The notes: generated from the sequence alone by a model not told the origin. Counted from the first letter of the stretch, positions 29,701 to 38,985 are shown. The stretch: 64,000 bases of DNA from Methanobacterium sp964452085 (GCA_964452085.1 CAYVKL010000005.1:68502-132501), one strand, 5' to 3'. A program made the numbers and translations.

Positions 29701-30411
29701 ATGTACTGTCCACAGTGTGGAAGAGAAAATTCAGTTAATTCCAAGTTTTGCGAGTATTGTGGTGAGGATTTGGATAAAATAAGTGTTTATAAAAAAAATA
29801 AAAATATCCTGGTTTTTGTCGGGATAATTCTATTTTTTGGGGCTATTTCTGCTATTTATTCTGGACAAGGTTTGATCTTTGCAGTATTACTAATTTTAAT
29901 TTTAATTTTCGCATTCCTTTATAAACCAATCTTATCCAGACTCAGTGGTCCACATGCTAATAAATACTGTCCTAGGTGCGAGGAATCCGATTTTAATGAA
30001 AAATTCTGTGTCAAATGCGGATATAATTTAGAAGATGTTTTAGGATATTTCACTGTTTCCAAAAATTATATTGAAGTGAATAAGAATTATCTGAACATAT
30101 ATGAAAGGATTCGAATGCAACAAAAGGGAACAAGTGGGAGGCCTGGCGTTCATTCCCATAAACGTTATGGTCCCTACACCTATTATCTTGATAAAATCAA
30201 CAATTTGCACCTCTCCCAATGCAAAAACACAATTTCAAAGAAACCCTGCTTGAAATTCAACTATGATAGTCCAGAATGTAAAAATCCCCCTGAACATAAA
30301 TCTGATGGAAAATGCTTAGTTTACGTTATAATAGATAAAAAAACCGAAAAAGAGATGGATAATCTGTTTTCAATGGGTTATTATGACAATTCAGCCCATG
30401 ATAATATATAA
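29701..30411 (+). CDS. Double zinc-ribbon membrane protein (paralogue of the gene at 10531)
   Basis: 236 residues: zinc ribbon 1 ('MYCPQCGREN' ... 'FCEYCGEDL'), two close membrane helices (about 35-75), zinc ribbon 2 ('KYCPRCEE' ... 'FCVKCGYNLEDVLGYF'), and a C-terminal domain with 'KINNLHLSQCKN' and 'KKPCLKFNY'. The architecture and C-terminal motifs match the protein at 10531-11283, showing a lineage-specific family with a conserved, unnamed C-terminal domain. AGG(A)GG-type site 'ATGGAGGTT' precedes the ATG. Function unknown. Confidence 0.75.
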   Translation: MYCPQCGRENSVNSKFCEYCGEDLDKISVYKKNKNILVFVGIILFFGAISAIYSGQGLIFAVLLILILIFAFLYKPILSRLSGPHANKYCPRCEESDFNEKFCVKCGYNLEDVLGYFTVSKNYIEVNKNYLNIYERIRMQQKGTSGRPGVHSHKRYGPYTYYLDKINNLHLSQCKNTISKKPCLKFNYDSPECKNPPEHKSDGKCLVYVIIDKKTEKEMDNLFSMGYYDNSAHDNI

Positions 30412-30553
30412 TCCTAAATCAACCCAATAAAAATCCATTCAACTAATAAAGCATGATTGTGATAGTTATTCCATGGGAAAACTTCAAATTTAATAATTAA
30501 AAAGAATAACAAATATGTAGAATAGTAATATTGTAATAAAAGGGGGTTTTAAT

Positions 30554-31015
30554 ATTAAAGATCAGTTGAACTTATTTTCAGTAGGATTAATAACCGGAAT
30601 CATGATTCTGGTTGTTTTAGCTTCAGGTTGTTTTTCCAATGATCCTAAGCCTAATGAAGTAATAATTACCGGTGCTTCCAACACATCCTTTTACCAAATC
30701 AACATTGACTATCCCGGGAAGTGGTCTGGCAAAATTAAGTATTACATGGTTCTAAATAACAGTGCTAGGGTTAACAATGGGATTGATATTTCCGGAACTA
30801 AAGAGAACATCTATTCCATAACTCAAAATGTTAAGGGATTACAAATAAATGCCACTAAAGGGGATTACACCACGAATACATTAACTATCACTATACAAAA
30901 AGAAGGTCAAATAATTAAAAGCAACTCAACTTCTGAACCGGGAGGTTCTGTTAATCTAGTATTCGGTGATTATCAAACAATCCAAAGCACTGCAGATATG
31001 GATTGGGGGCGATAA
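30554..31015 (+). CDS. Lipoprotein, possible ATT start codon
   Basis: About 153 residues. A signal peptide ends in the lipobox 'LASGC', so the mature protein would be lipid-anchored outside the cell, with a beta-rich domain of ~120 residues of unknown family ('YPGKWSGKIKYYMVLN'). The strong ribosome-binding site AGGGGG (30541-30546) is seven bases before an in-frame ATT (30554), giving an N-terminus 'xKDQLNLF' with the expected positive charge. The nearest ordinary start, TTG at 30566, is 19 bases from that site and lacks the charge. I therefore favour ATT, but TTG is possible. Confidence 0.7.
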   Translation: MKDQLNLFSVGLITGIMILVVLASGCFSNDPKPNEVIITGASNTSFYQINIDYPGKWSGKIKYYMVLNNSARVNNGIDISGTKENIYSITQNVKGLQINATKGDYTTNTLTITIQKEGQIIKSNSTSEPGGSVNLVFGDYQTIQSTADMDWGR

Positions 31016-31106
31016 TGGCATTTAGAAAATTATATTATCTTTAATGATAAATTGCAACTTAATAAATTGAAATTTAGAAAGATTTTTGTATTGGACCCCT
31101 ACCATA

Positions 31107-31145
31107 GATTTTACTTCGTTATAGAATTGTTAAACGAAGTAAATC
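31107..31145. repeat. Inverted repeat upstream of M14-like hydrolase gene
   Basis: Left arm GATTTTACTTCGTT (31107-31120) and right arm AACGAAGTAAATC (31133-31145) are complementary over 13 bp with one bulged T and a 12-nt spacer. It lies between the lipoprotein gene and the hydrolase gene, about 100 bp upstream of the latter. It could be a regulator-binding operator or a hairpin ending the upstream transcript; no T-run follows directly, so an operator is somewhat more likely. Confidence 0.5.
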
Positions 31146-31245
31146 TCAAACATTTTTACTTCCACATTCTTAATATGGAATGGAGTTAAAAATAAATCCA
31201 ATAAGATACATTTTTCACATCTTAAATTTTTTAATAGGGCATAAC

Positions 31246-32064
31246 ATGAAAATTCCTTTCCACAAAGATAATAAAGATAATAAAAAGCTTTACAAAGAAC
31301 AAAAAAAGCCTAATGAAGTTTTAAACACATTAAAACCGTTTTTGATTCTGGAAAAAAAGAAAAAAATCATTTTAATAAGTATTGTTGTGATTTTTATTGT
31401 TTTTTTGGCGATTTTATCGTTTGCATTCAATGGAACCTCTACTAGTACTAGTTCAGGTCACTCCAAGGTTTCCACAATTACTTTAGGAAAAACCAATGAT
31501 TCAACTGTTACCAAAGAGGGCCCTTATGGGAATAGAAGTTCTAATGTTACCATAGCTTACATTGTCGGGGTTCATCCGCGAGAATCAGGTGCACACCAGG
31601 CCATTGTGGATTCAATACGAGAAAAGGATGCAAAACTTGAAAAAGCATATTATTTGTACATAATAAATGCCCCAATTTATCAGAATAATTATCCAAAAGA
31701 GAGATTAAACGGGCAAAAATTAGCAAATGAGTACATTGTCCCAGATATAATTCAAAATAGATACCAACTTGCCGTGGATATTCATTCAAGTAATGGTAGT
31801 TACTCTGTAGACCGATTTATTTTTGCACCGTCTAAAGGCAATAAATCAGTTGCAATATCCCTGGAATTAAAAAATAAACTTTCCTGGATTAAGTATTATT
31901 TCCCTCCTAATCCCTCAAGTACGGAATATGTTACTATTCCCTTAACTCAGTCCGGAATCCCTTCAATTATTTATGAGGCATATAAATATGATTCCAACAC
32001 CACAAACCGAGAACATGCCAATGAATTCATAGAAGTTATTGACCGCAGCCAAATCTTTAAGTGA
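31246..32064 (+). CDS. Membrane-anchored M14-like / succinylglutamate desuccinylase-type metallohydrolase
   Basis: About 272 residues: Lys-rich cytoplasmic N-terminus, one membrane helix (about 37-60), Ser/Thr-rich linker, then an extracellular domain. Zinc ligands appear as 'VGVHPRESGAHQA' (H..E) and 'AVDIHSSNGSY' (third His), with a possible catalytic Glu in 'IPSIIYEAYKYD'. This pattern is that of zinc carboxypeptidase-like M14 / aspartoacylase proteins. A wall-peptide (pseudomurein) substrate is an inference from location. The start at 31246 has AGGGC upstream; the earlier ATG at 31180 (22 residues longer) has no site. Confidence 0.75.
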   Translation: MKIPFHKDNKDNKKLYKEQKKPNEVLNTLKPFLILEKKKKIILISIVVIFIVFLAILSFAFNGTSTSTSSGHSKVSTITLGKTNDSTVTKEGPYGNRSSNVTIAYIVGVHPRESGAHQAIVDSIREKDAKLEKAYYLYIINAPIYQNNYPKERLNGQKLANEYIVPDIIQNRYQLAVDIHSSNGSYSVDRFIFAPSKGNKSVAISLELKNKLSWIKYYFPPNPSSTEYVTIPLTQSGIPSIIYEAYKYDSNTTNREHANEFIEVIDRSQIFK

Positions 32065-32393
32065 AAATGATAATCAGTTAATCAATCATAATTTTTAAAA
32101 TTTTTATTTTTATTTGAAATCGCAAATTATGTGAAAATCTATTAGTTTAGTCATTTTCATCGAAATTACTGTTTTTTAATCAACCAGTATATAGGTAGTG
32201 ATTGATTTGTAGTAATTTCGCAGATTTTTGATTCATACCATGAACATCATACTCCGAACCAATTAATTGGAAGAGAATCTTAACACCAATCAAGAAATAA
32301 TTATCATTATACTTGAGAAAATCCAAAAAGAAATTTAATACTAATTATTGTACAATGTTTAGTTCAAGAGGTTCCCTAAAATAAAAAAAAAAT
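32065..32393. other. Convergent intergenic region with long hairpin (32161-32220)
   Basis: This 329-bp gap lies between two convergent genes. It contains a striking 60-bp element, 32161-32220: outer arms CGAAATTACT and AGTAATTTCG are perfectly complementary (10 bp), and inside them AATCAA/TTGATT pair again around an 18-nt loop. T/A runs flank the gap ends (32098-32112 and 32381-32392). It may be a bidirectional terminator, a structured RNA or a degenerate mobile-element remnant. No ORF of note. Confidence 0.5.
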
Positions 32394-33335
32394 CTAAAAA
32401 TTTAAAACTTGACTGGTTGAGTACCCCTGTTTTTTGAATTCTGATTTGAGAAATTCAACCTTCTCCATATCAACCCTTATTAAATTCAAATCAACTGGAA
32501 GTGATTTGATGAAATCCTTACTTATGCCTCGCATCTTTAATATTTTATTGTATTCATTCATATCATCAACAATACTTGCTTCACCGGTAATTTGCATTCC
32601 ACTTAAACTATTCATTCCAGTATAATCTTCATAGATTGCCACTGACACGTGATTTTGAGAAATCAAGTTGGCAAACTTCTCCCCACCCTCACTGAGAATG
32701 AAAATTTGACCCTGATTATAATTATACTCCAATGGTGTAGCCCTTACCCGTCCCGGAGAACTGGTGGCCAGTGTGCAAGTATTATGCTCGTTTAGGAATG
32801 TTTCAACCTCTTCTCGAAGTTTGGAAACAGGCATCTGATTTAAAAGCCCTTCTTTAACCTCTTTAAGCCGCAAAGCCCAGTCCACAACCTCATCTTTCTT
32901 GAATAAGTCCATTCCCTGAGCTGGCAAACCTTCTCGAGTAATATATTCTTTCAAGGCCTCATAGTCTCTTTCATTTAATCGATCCATCTCCAGACGACCT
33001 CCTAAAACACCCAATTCAAGAACATTACCCTCCAGGCGATCTTCAACTTCTCTGAGAACGCGTAAACCTTCAGAACCATTGAGACATGTGCAGAAAAAAG
33101 CGATATTCTTCTTACTTAACCATTCTTTCTCATTTTCAATGAAAATTTCAAGTTTAGGATGGATTTTTCCATTATAGATGGGTGTGCCAAAAACAATTAA
33201 ATCAAATTCCCTGCAAGATTCATCAAACTGAGACAGAGGGAAACGACGAGAAGGCCCCATAATTAAAGAAATAATATTTGCTGCTTCCCAGGTAGATCCA
33301 TACCTGCTTTCATATAAAACTAGTGTCTTTATCAA
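32394..33335 (-). CDS. Flavodoxin - pyridoxamine 5'-phosphate oxidase (PPOX) fusion protein
   Basis: 313 residues. The N-terminal half (about 1-165) is a flavodoxin domain: phosphate loop 'YESRYGSTWEAA', 'LIVFGTPIYNGKIHP' and 'FFCTCLNG', close to HemG/flavodoxin types. The C-terminal half (about 175-313) is a split-barrel flavin-binding PPOX-class domain ('TCTLATSSPGRVRATPLEY', 'GEKFANLISQNHVSVAIY' in part). Fusing two flavin domains suggests internal electron transfer or FMN handling. TTG start after GGGGGG. The upstream gene on the same strand is a lipoprotein, 111 bp away with its own terminator, so it is probably transcribed separately. Confidence 0.85.
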   Translation of the reverse strand: MIKTLVLYESRYGSTWEAANIISLIMGPSRRFPLSQFDESCREFDLIVFGTPIYNGKIHPKLEIFIENEKEWLSKKNIAFFCTCLNGSEGLRVLREVEDRLEGNVLELGVLGGRLEMDRLNERDYEALKEYITREGLPAQGMDLFKKDEVVDWALRLKEVKEGLLNQMPVSKLREEVETFLNEHNTCTLATSSPGRVRATPLEYNYNQGQIFILSEGGEKFANLISQNHVSVAIYEDYTGMNSLSGMQITGEASIVDDMNEYNKILKMRGISKDFIKSLPVDLNLIRVDMEKVEFLKSEFKKQGYSTSQVLNF

Positions 33336-33424
33336 TAGTATCCCCCCTGAATTACTTCAGATACCCCGAATATGCCTAAAAATACCTTAATATTTGCAAA
33401 AATGCTTGATTTTCCCAAAAAATA

Positions 33425-33448
33425 AAAAAAAGGAAAAATCCTTTTTTT
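33425..33448 (-). terminator. Hairpin terminator after PsbP-like lipoprotein gene
   Basis: A7-AGGA ... TCC-T7 inverted repeat: AAAAAAAGGA (33425-33434) pairs with TCCTTTTTTT (33439-33448) around AAAA. On the minus strand the transcript would end in a T-run directly after the stop codon, which overlaps the arm. Confidence 0.6.
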
Positions 33449-33977
33449 ATTCAATTTTAAAGCTTCTTACAATAACATCAAAGGATGTTTGAGCAGAATT
33501 CACATCTGCACCGCCACCAGTGGCGAATAAAAGCAAATACAATGTGTTGTTCTTCTCGAAATCTACAAGCCTTGCATAAGCTTTATTACCCTGAGAATCA
33601 GTTCCAGTGTAGCTTATGTCGCTAGCATTGATTCCACCAATTGTAATTGATTTATTGGTCACATTTTGACCGGACTGTTGGGCTTGAGTAACCAGATCTT
33701 GTCTAGCCTGAGTCATATTGCTAGTACTTGCATTAGCAACTTTTAAGATCAAAACCACACTACCTTTAGTTCCATTGGAAGATATGAAATCCTGATTAGC
33801 CACTACAATCTGAGTAGCATTGGCACCTAACTGACTGGAAGCATTCCAGGTATCAGGATAATTGAAAGACATTCCACCTGCTGAAAAATTTTTAGTACTA
33901 ATTGTCTGATCTGAAGTGCAACCAGACACCATTACCGCCAGAGAAAGTACTGCTAACACCAACAAATATTTTTTCAA
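33447..33977 (-). CDS. PsbP-like lipoprotein
   Basis: 176 residues. A signal peptide with lipobox 'VMVSGC' (Cys20) makes this a predicted extracellular lipoprotein. The rest resembles the PsbP/DUF1795 fold: 'GMSFNYPDTWNASSQ', a central 'GSVVLILKVAN' strand and the terminal 'FDVIVRSFKIE'. Such proteins are frequent in Methanobacteriales; the role is unknown. TTG start after GGGGG eight bases upstream. A hairpin terminator follows. Several Asn-X-Ser/Thr sites. Confidence 0.8.
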   Translation of the reverse strand: MKKYLLVLAVLSLAVMVSGCTSDQTISTKNFSAGGMSFNYPDTWNASSQLGANATQIVVANQDFISSNGTKGSVVLILKVANASTSNMTQARQDLVTQAQQSGQNVTNKSITIGGINASDISYTGTDSQGNKAYARLVDFEKNNTLYLLLFATGGGADVNSAQTSFDVIVRSFKIE

Positions 33978-34141
33978 GTTTCTTACCCCCTGAATTATAA
34001 GTTTTTAAGTAAATTATTATATTACAGCTATATATGGCTTTAACAACCATAAATATTATGGTATAAATTTTAATGAAAAATAGTATAATCCACTTTATTA
34101 TAAAGAATCTGCAAAATAATTTATATTTGGAGCCTTTTTTT

Positions 34142-35089
34142 ATGACATACGGACAAGATAATCCGCAAAAGCTTAAAGAAAAACTGATGGAAGAATATCA
34201 GGACAAATCAATTGAAGATTTGGAAAATGGAAAAGAAATAGAAACTAAATGGGGTTCATGTTACTGTTTCGCCACTGAGGAAAAGTTAGAAATTCAAACA
34301 GCAGACAAAAGCAATGTTAATCAATGTTTACTAAGTGATTTGAAATTAATAAAAGGAATTGGTGAATCAAAGGAAAACAAACTTAAAAAAGATGGGTACC
34401 AGTCATTGGAAGATCTAAAAGACCATCCAATTTATGGTGAATCCGCATGTGAGTTTACCCAGAATATGGAAATTGGAAATGTTGAAGCTCTTTCAGAATG
34501 GATCTCTTCACGATACTCAGCCTCCCATCCTCTGAATCTCCTTTTATCTTCATTATCAGGGGCTGAAAACATGCTTTTCATGGATATTGAAACCCTTGGC
34601 CTTAAAGAAGTTCCTTTGATTTTAATCGGAGTTGCTGAAACGTCAGGAGATGGTTTAACTATAAAACAATATTTATTAAGAGATTTAAAAGAGGAAAAAG
34701 CTGTTTTAGAAGGTTTTATCTCCCATCAGAATGATGATAAAATTTACGTTACCTTTAACGGCCGGAGCTTTGATGTTCCATTCATCAGGAGCAGAATACG
34801 TTATCATGGTCTTAACAATAAGATAAACAGCCAGCATCTGGATCTTCTACATTATTCCCGGCGTCAATGGAAAAACGAACTCCCAGACTGCAAGTTGCAA
34901 ACCCTTGAAAAACACCTTTTTGGTGTTGAAAGGAGTGGTGATGTGCCCAGCAGTCGTGTTCCTGAATTTTACCTCACATATCGTGAAACAGGCAATATTG
35001 GACCTTTAGTCCCCATAATAGAACACAACCGAGAAGATGTTATTACCCTAGCCAGGATTCTATCATTACTCAATAAAACCACGGTTTAG
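34142..35089 (+). CDS. DEDDh 3'-5' exonuclease-like protein with helix-hairpin-helix (RNase_H_2 / YprB-like)
   Basis: About 315 residues. A region around 65-115 contains a helix-hairpin-helix ('LKLIKGIGESKENKLKKDG'), followed by an RNase H-like nuclease with DEDD residues: 'LFMDIETLGL' (D, E), 'VTFNGRSFDVPFIRSR' (D) and 'EHNREDVITLARI' (H...D). The family is the YprB-type ribonuclease_H_2. It probably acts in nucleic-acid processing or repair. The start at 34142 has GGAG upstream; the earlier in-frame ATG at 34073 lacks a site. Convergent to polX, with 14 bp between stops. Confidence 0.85.
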   Translation: MTYGQDNPQKLKEKLMEEYQDKSIEDLENGKEIETKWGSCYCFATEEKLEIQTADKSNVNQCLLSDLKLIKGIGESKENKLKKDGYQSLEDLKDHPIYGESACEFTQNMEIGNVEALSEWISSRYSASHPLNLLLSSLSGAENMLFMDIETLGLKEVPLILIGVAETSGDGLTIKQYLLRDLKEEKAVLEGFISHQNDDKIYVTFNGRSFDVPFIRSRIRYHGLNNKINSQHLDLLHYSRRQWKNELPDCKLQTLEKHLFGVERSGDVPSSRVPEFYLTYRETGNIGPLVPIIEHNREDVITLARILSLLNKTTV

Positions 35090-35103
35090 ATACCTCTTTA
35101 AAA

Positions 35104-36804
35104 TTATTTCAATGTTTTTAAAAGGTTTTTCAATGACATGGTATTTATGATATCTTTTGTCTGAGCCCAGCCGCGGCGGGCTGTTGCAACACCCAGTTCC
35201 ATGTAATTTAAATCATGCGGATGATGAGCATCGGTGTTCACAGCAAGACTGCAGCCATGTTCTACTGCCATTTTAACGTGTATATCTTTTAAATCCAGCC
35301 TTTTAGGTTGTGAATTAACTTCCAACACAGTACCAGTATCTGCAGCAACCTGGAACAGTTTATCCAAATTTAATTTATAGGCTTGCCTCTCCTTGAGTTT
35401 CCTTCCAGTGGGATGGGCCAATATGTGAACGTATTCATTTTCAAGGGCATTTGAAAGCCTCACATTCATTTTTTCTGGGTCCTGGTGAAGATCATAATGA
35501 ACAGATGCAATTACAAGATCCAGATCAGCCAGTACATTATTAGATACATCAAGATTTCCATAGGAATCTAAGTTTACCTCAGCACCCTTTAAGATGGTTA
35601 TATTTCCAATTTCATCATTGATTCTATCAATTTCCTTCATTTGTTCCATTAATCGTTTCTCATCCATCCCACCAGCCACGGGAAGGATTGTGTGGTCTGT
35701 TATGGCCATATATTTATATCCCATTATTACTGCTTCCCATGCCATTTTTCTAATGGATGCCTTACCATCACTCCAGTTTGTGTGCAGGTGAAGATCACCT
35801 TTAATATCCTCATAATCAACCAAATGTGGGAGTTTTCCTTTTAAAGCTGCCTCTATTTCCCCTGTGTTCTCTCGGAGTTCTGGTGGAATGTAATGCAAAC
35901 CAAGACTTCTAAAAACATCTTTTTCGGTTTTTCCAGCCAGAAGCTTATCACCCTGGAAAACACCGTATTCATTTAGTTTCATTTTACGGGATATGGCGAT
36001 TTTACGTAACTGAATATTAAGTTCACGTGACCCTGTGAAGTACAACAGTGCAGAACCAAAATCTTCCTCTTTGAAAACCCGGATATCTGCATCCATACCA
36101 TTATACAACCTCACTGTTGATTTGGAATGCCCCCTTACAATTGTTTCATCAACTATATCCATAGCTGTGAAATAATCCATAACTTCCTCTGGATGTTCAG
36201 TGACAACTAAAAAATCAATATCACCAGCAGTTTCCTTTCTGCGGCGGATTGAACCTGCAATTTCTACTCTACTTACTACCTTCAGAGAATTCATTCTTTT
36301 TTTGATTCCATTGGCCAGAGGTAGGACTTCTCCCAGTAACTGCCGCCCGGTGCTTTTACGGGCAAATTCCAGATTATGAAGAATTTTAGCCTCGGTTTTT
36401 GCACCCATCCCCTTTAATCTGCGGATATGATGGCGCTTTCCCTCTCTTTCCAGATCATCCAAGTTTTTAACGCCTAACTCATGATAGAGGATTTTTATTT
36501 TTTTAGGACCCAATCCTTCCACTGACATTAAAGCATCTAGATCAAGTGGAAACTCTTCTTTAAGATTTTCCAGGTACTGGAGTTTTCCTGAGTCTAATAT
36601 CTCCTCAATTTTCTCATGAATATGTTTACCTATCCCTGGAAGTTCCTCTAACTTTCCCTGATTTCTAAGATCTGCAACATCCACACTCAGGGTTTCTATA
36701 GTGTGAGCTGCTCTTCTGTAAGCTTTGGTTCGAAAATCAACACCATCCATTTCCAGATAATCAGCTAATCTGTGAAGTATGGATGCAACTTTCTTATTCT
36801 GCAT
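35104..36804 (-). CDS. polX: DNA polymerase X family protein with PHP domain (PolX)
   Basis: 566 residues. An N-terminal helix-hairpin-helix region (about 1-135; 'LEELPGIGKHIHEKIEE', 'LMSVEGLGPKKIKIL'), a polymerase X nucleotidyltransferase domain with catalytic 'GDIDFLVV' and 'DADIRVF', then a C-terminal PHP domain with 'GDLHLHTNWSDGKAS', 'AITDHT', 'HPTGRKL' and 'NTDAHHP' metal sites. Gap-filling synthesis plus 3'-5' exonuclease or phosphoesterase activity in base-excision repair, by family knowledge. Complete length. Confidence 0.96.
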   Translation of the reverse strand: MQNKKVASILHRLADYLEMDGVDFRTKAYRRAAHTIETLSVDVADLRNQGKLEELPGIGKHIHEKIEEILDSGKLQYLENLKEEFPLDLDALMSVEGLGPKKIKILYHELGVKNLDDLEREGKRHHIRRLKGMGAKTEAKILHNLEFARKSTGRQLLGEVLPLANGIKKRMNSLKVVSRVEIAGSIRRRKETAGDIDFLVVTEHPEEVMDYFTAMDIVDETIVRGHSKSTVRLYNGMDADIRVFKEEDFGSALLYFTGSRELNIQLRKIAISRKMKLNEYGVFQGDKLLAGKTEKDVFRSLGLHYIPPELRENTGEIEAALKGKLPHLVDYEDIKGDLHLHTNWSDGKASIRKMAWEAVIMGYKYMAITDHTILPVAGGMDEKRLMEQMKEIDRINDEIGNITILKGAEVNLDSYGNLDVSNNVLADLDLVIASVHYDLHQDPEKMNVRLSNALENEYVHILAHPTGRKLKERQAYKLNLDKLFQVAADTGTVLEVNSQPKRLDLKDIHVKMAVEHGCSLAVNTDAHHPHDLNYMELGVATARRGWAQTKDIINTMSLKNLLKTLK

Positions 36805-36975
36805 GGTTTATAGTATGTGATTGATTTTTAAAATTTTTATTTATAACACACCAAAAATCACACCTCAATGATGATGAGAAAAAATTTGCAAATCAAATTT
36901 TATGGTAATTAATCCAATAATTAAACATTAATTAGTTAATATTAATCGGTTTGCATTTGAAATAAGCTGTATTAA

Positions 36976-38346
36976 TTATTTTGAATTTTTCTTGTTTCCT
37001 CCGGCAAGTGATGCTAAAACTCCCAGGAAACTTAAAATTGCAAATAATGCAAAGGCTATTCTGGTACTGGTTAAAAATTCTGAGTAGTTTTCAGGATTAA
37101 TGGTGGAACTACCCATAAATAGAACCAGAACAACCAGGACAACTCCCATACCTGACATCTGCCCCAGGACTCGCATAGTGGTTACAGTGGTGGATGCCAC
37201 CCCGTAGAGTCGGGATTCCACGCTACTCATTATGGCATTGGTATTGGGTGAAGAGAAGTGGGCAAATCCCAGACCTAAAAAACCCAAACCAATAACAATT
37301 AGTATCATACTTGAGTCTTCTTGAAGGAATGCGAATAAAGCACATCCTATGGTATTAAGGACCATTCCAAAAGCTGCTACCTTTCGTGGTTGGGTGATAT
37401 CAGATAATTTTCCTGCCAGAGGTGAGAAAATGGTCATCATCACCGGTTGCACTGATAATATTATTCCAGCCCATTGAGGATCAAGCCCCTTAATATATTG
37501 AAGATATAAACTCAGGAGGAATATTATTGGTGCAGCTGAACAGTAACTAATAAAAGCAGCCAGATTATATAAAGTGAAACTCCTGTTGGAAAAAACCTTA
37601 ACATCCAGAACCGGACTCTCCATACGAACCTCAACAAAATAAAACATTACCAAGCCCAGTAAACCGCCTGAAATTAGATAGAACCCCCATGTTTCTGGTA
37701 AAATTGATAAACCATACATCAAAATTATAATGGAAACTCCGAAGATTAAAGAACCCACCATATCAAATTTTTCTCCACTGGATTCAGTCCACTCACCTTT
37801 TAGTCGTGTTACAGCCAGGGTGGCTAGAACACCAAGGGGCACATTGAAGAAAAATATACTCCTCCAACCAAAGTATTCAGTTAAAAAACCCCCTAAAACA
37901 GGTCCAAGGAACAACCCAAGGAATGCTCCCGTGATAGTTATTCCCAAAGCTTTACCACGGTCACTGGCAGGGAAAATTGAAGCAATAATGGCAAATAAGT
38001 TACCAAATATCATGGCACTTCCTGCTCCCTGCAGAACTCTGAATAAAATTAATATTTCTGCAGAAAATGATAAGGTGGCAAAGAATGAGGATAATGTGAA
38101 CAAGATTATTCCATAAGTGAAGATTCGTTTTCTTCCGTAAATATCAGCTATTCTACCAAATGGTACCAGGCATACAGCTAGAGAGAGCAGATATGCAGTG
38201 GGAATCCAGCCAATTAATATGGCGCTGGCCCCAAATTCGCTTGCAATGGACGGTAATGCTATGTTTATGGATGATCCTACAAATGGAGTCAAAAAAGAGG
38301 TTAAAATCGCCACTATTAATGCATAATTTTTATGGGAAATGGACAT
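36976..38346 (-). CDS. MFS multidrug efflux transporter, DHA2 type (14 TM)
   Basis: About 456 residues, strongly hydrophobic, with roughly 14 membrane helices. MFS motif A appears as 'GRIADIYGRKRIF' between helices 2 and 3, and motif C-like 'GFLGLFLGPVLGGFL' (here 'GPVLGGFLTEYFGWRSIFF' in part) in helix 5, as in proton-driven drug exporters. The start at 38346 follows GGTAGGTTTC; an in-frame TTG upstream overlaps that site. Divergent from msrA. Substrate not known. Confidence 0.9.
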   Translation of the reverse strand: MSISHKNYALIVAILTSFLTPFVGSSINIALPSIASEFGASAILIGWIPTAYLLSLAVCLVPFGRIADIYGRKRIFTYGIILFTLSSFFATLSFSAEILILFRVLQGAGSAMIFGNLFAIIASIFPASDRGKALGITITGAFLGLFLGPVLGGFLTEYFGWRSIFFFNVPLGVLATLAVTRLKGEWTESSGEKFDMVGSLIFGVSIIILMYGLSILPETWGFYLISGGLLGLVMFYFVEVRMESPVLDVKVFSNRSFTLYNLAAFISYCSAAPIIFLLSLYLQYIKGLDPQWAGIILSVQPVMMTIFSPLAGKLSDITQPRKVAAFGMVLNTIGCALFAFLQEDSSMILIVIGLGFLGLGFAHFSSPNTNAIMSSVESRLYGVASTTVTTMRVLGQMSGMGVVLVVLVLFMGSSTINPENYSEFLTSTRIAFALFAILSFLGVLASLAGGNKKNSK

Positions 38347-38499
38347 GAAACCTACCAAAAAATTATTTTCCTACTAAAACATAATTATTATAGATATTTA
38401 TATTCCTTAAGTGATAAAAACTATCCAAAAAAATGGAAAAATCCATTAAATACTGTAAAAATTATATTATACTAATTTTAAAAAAAGGAGAACCCGCAT

Positions 38500-38985
38500 A
38501 TGAATGAAAATCATTTTAAAAAAGCCACTTTTGGTGCTGGATGTTTTTGGGGAGTTGAAGAAGCCTTCAGGGAACTGGAAGGAGTTATTGATACTCAAGT
38601 AGGATACGCTGGTGGTGATTTTAACCACCCATCTTATCAGGATGTTTGTTCAGGAGTTACCGGTCATGCTGAAGTAGTTGAAATAAAATATGACCCTGAA
38701 ATCATATCTTATACAGATCTACTGGATGTTTTCTGGAATATTCATGACCCCACCACTTTAAATAGGCAGGGCCCGGATATTGGTTCTCAGTACCGCTCTG
38801 TAATATTTTTTCATGACGCTAGTCAAGAAAAATTAGCCAGGGAAAGTTATGAAAAACTTGATAAATCAGGACGCTACTCTGGAAAGATTGTAACCGAAAT
38901 CCAACCAGCACCTACCTTTTGGAGAGCTGAAGAATACCATCAGAAGTATATAGCAAAAACTGGCCAAAAAAGTTGTCGTTTCTAA
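38500..38985 (+). CDS. msrA: Peptide methionine sulfoxide reductase MsrA
   Basis: Reduces methionine-S-sulfoxide in proteins. 161 residues with the catalytic 'GAGCFWGVEEAF' (Cys18), 'VGYAGGDFNHPSYQDVCSG' and 'HDPTTLNRQGPDIGSQYRS' (in part), and a C-terminal resolving Cys159 in 'QKSCRF'. AAAGGAG precedes the ATG. Monocistronic; oxidative-stress repair fits with the ferritin-like gene 1.5 kb downstream. Confidence 0.97.
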   Translation: MNENHFKKATFGAGCFWGVEEAFRELEGVIDTQVGYAGGDFNHPSYQDVCSGVTGHAEVVEIKYDPEIISYTDLLDVFWNIHDPTTLNRQGPDIGSQYRSVIFFHDASQEKLARESYEKLDKSGRYSGKIVTEIQPAPTFWRAEEYHQKYIAKTGQKSCRF

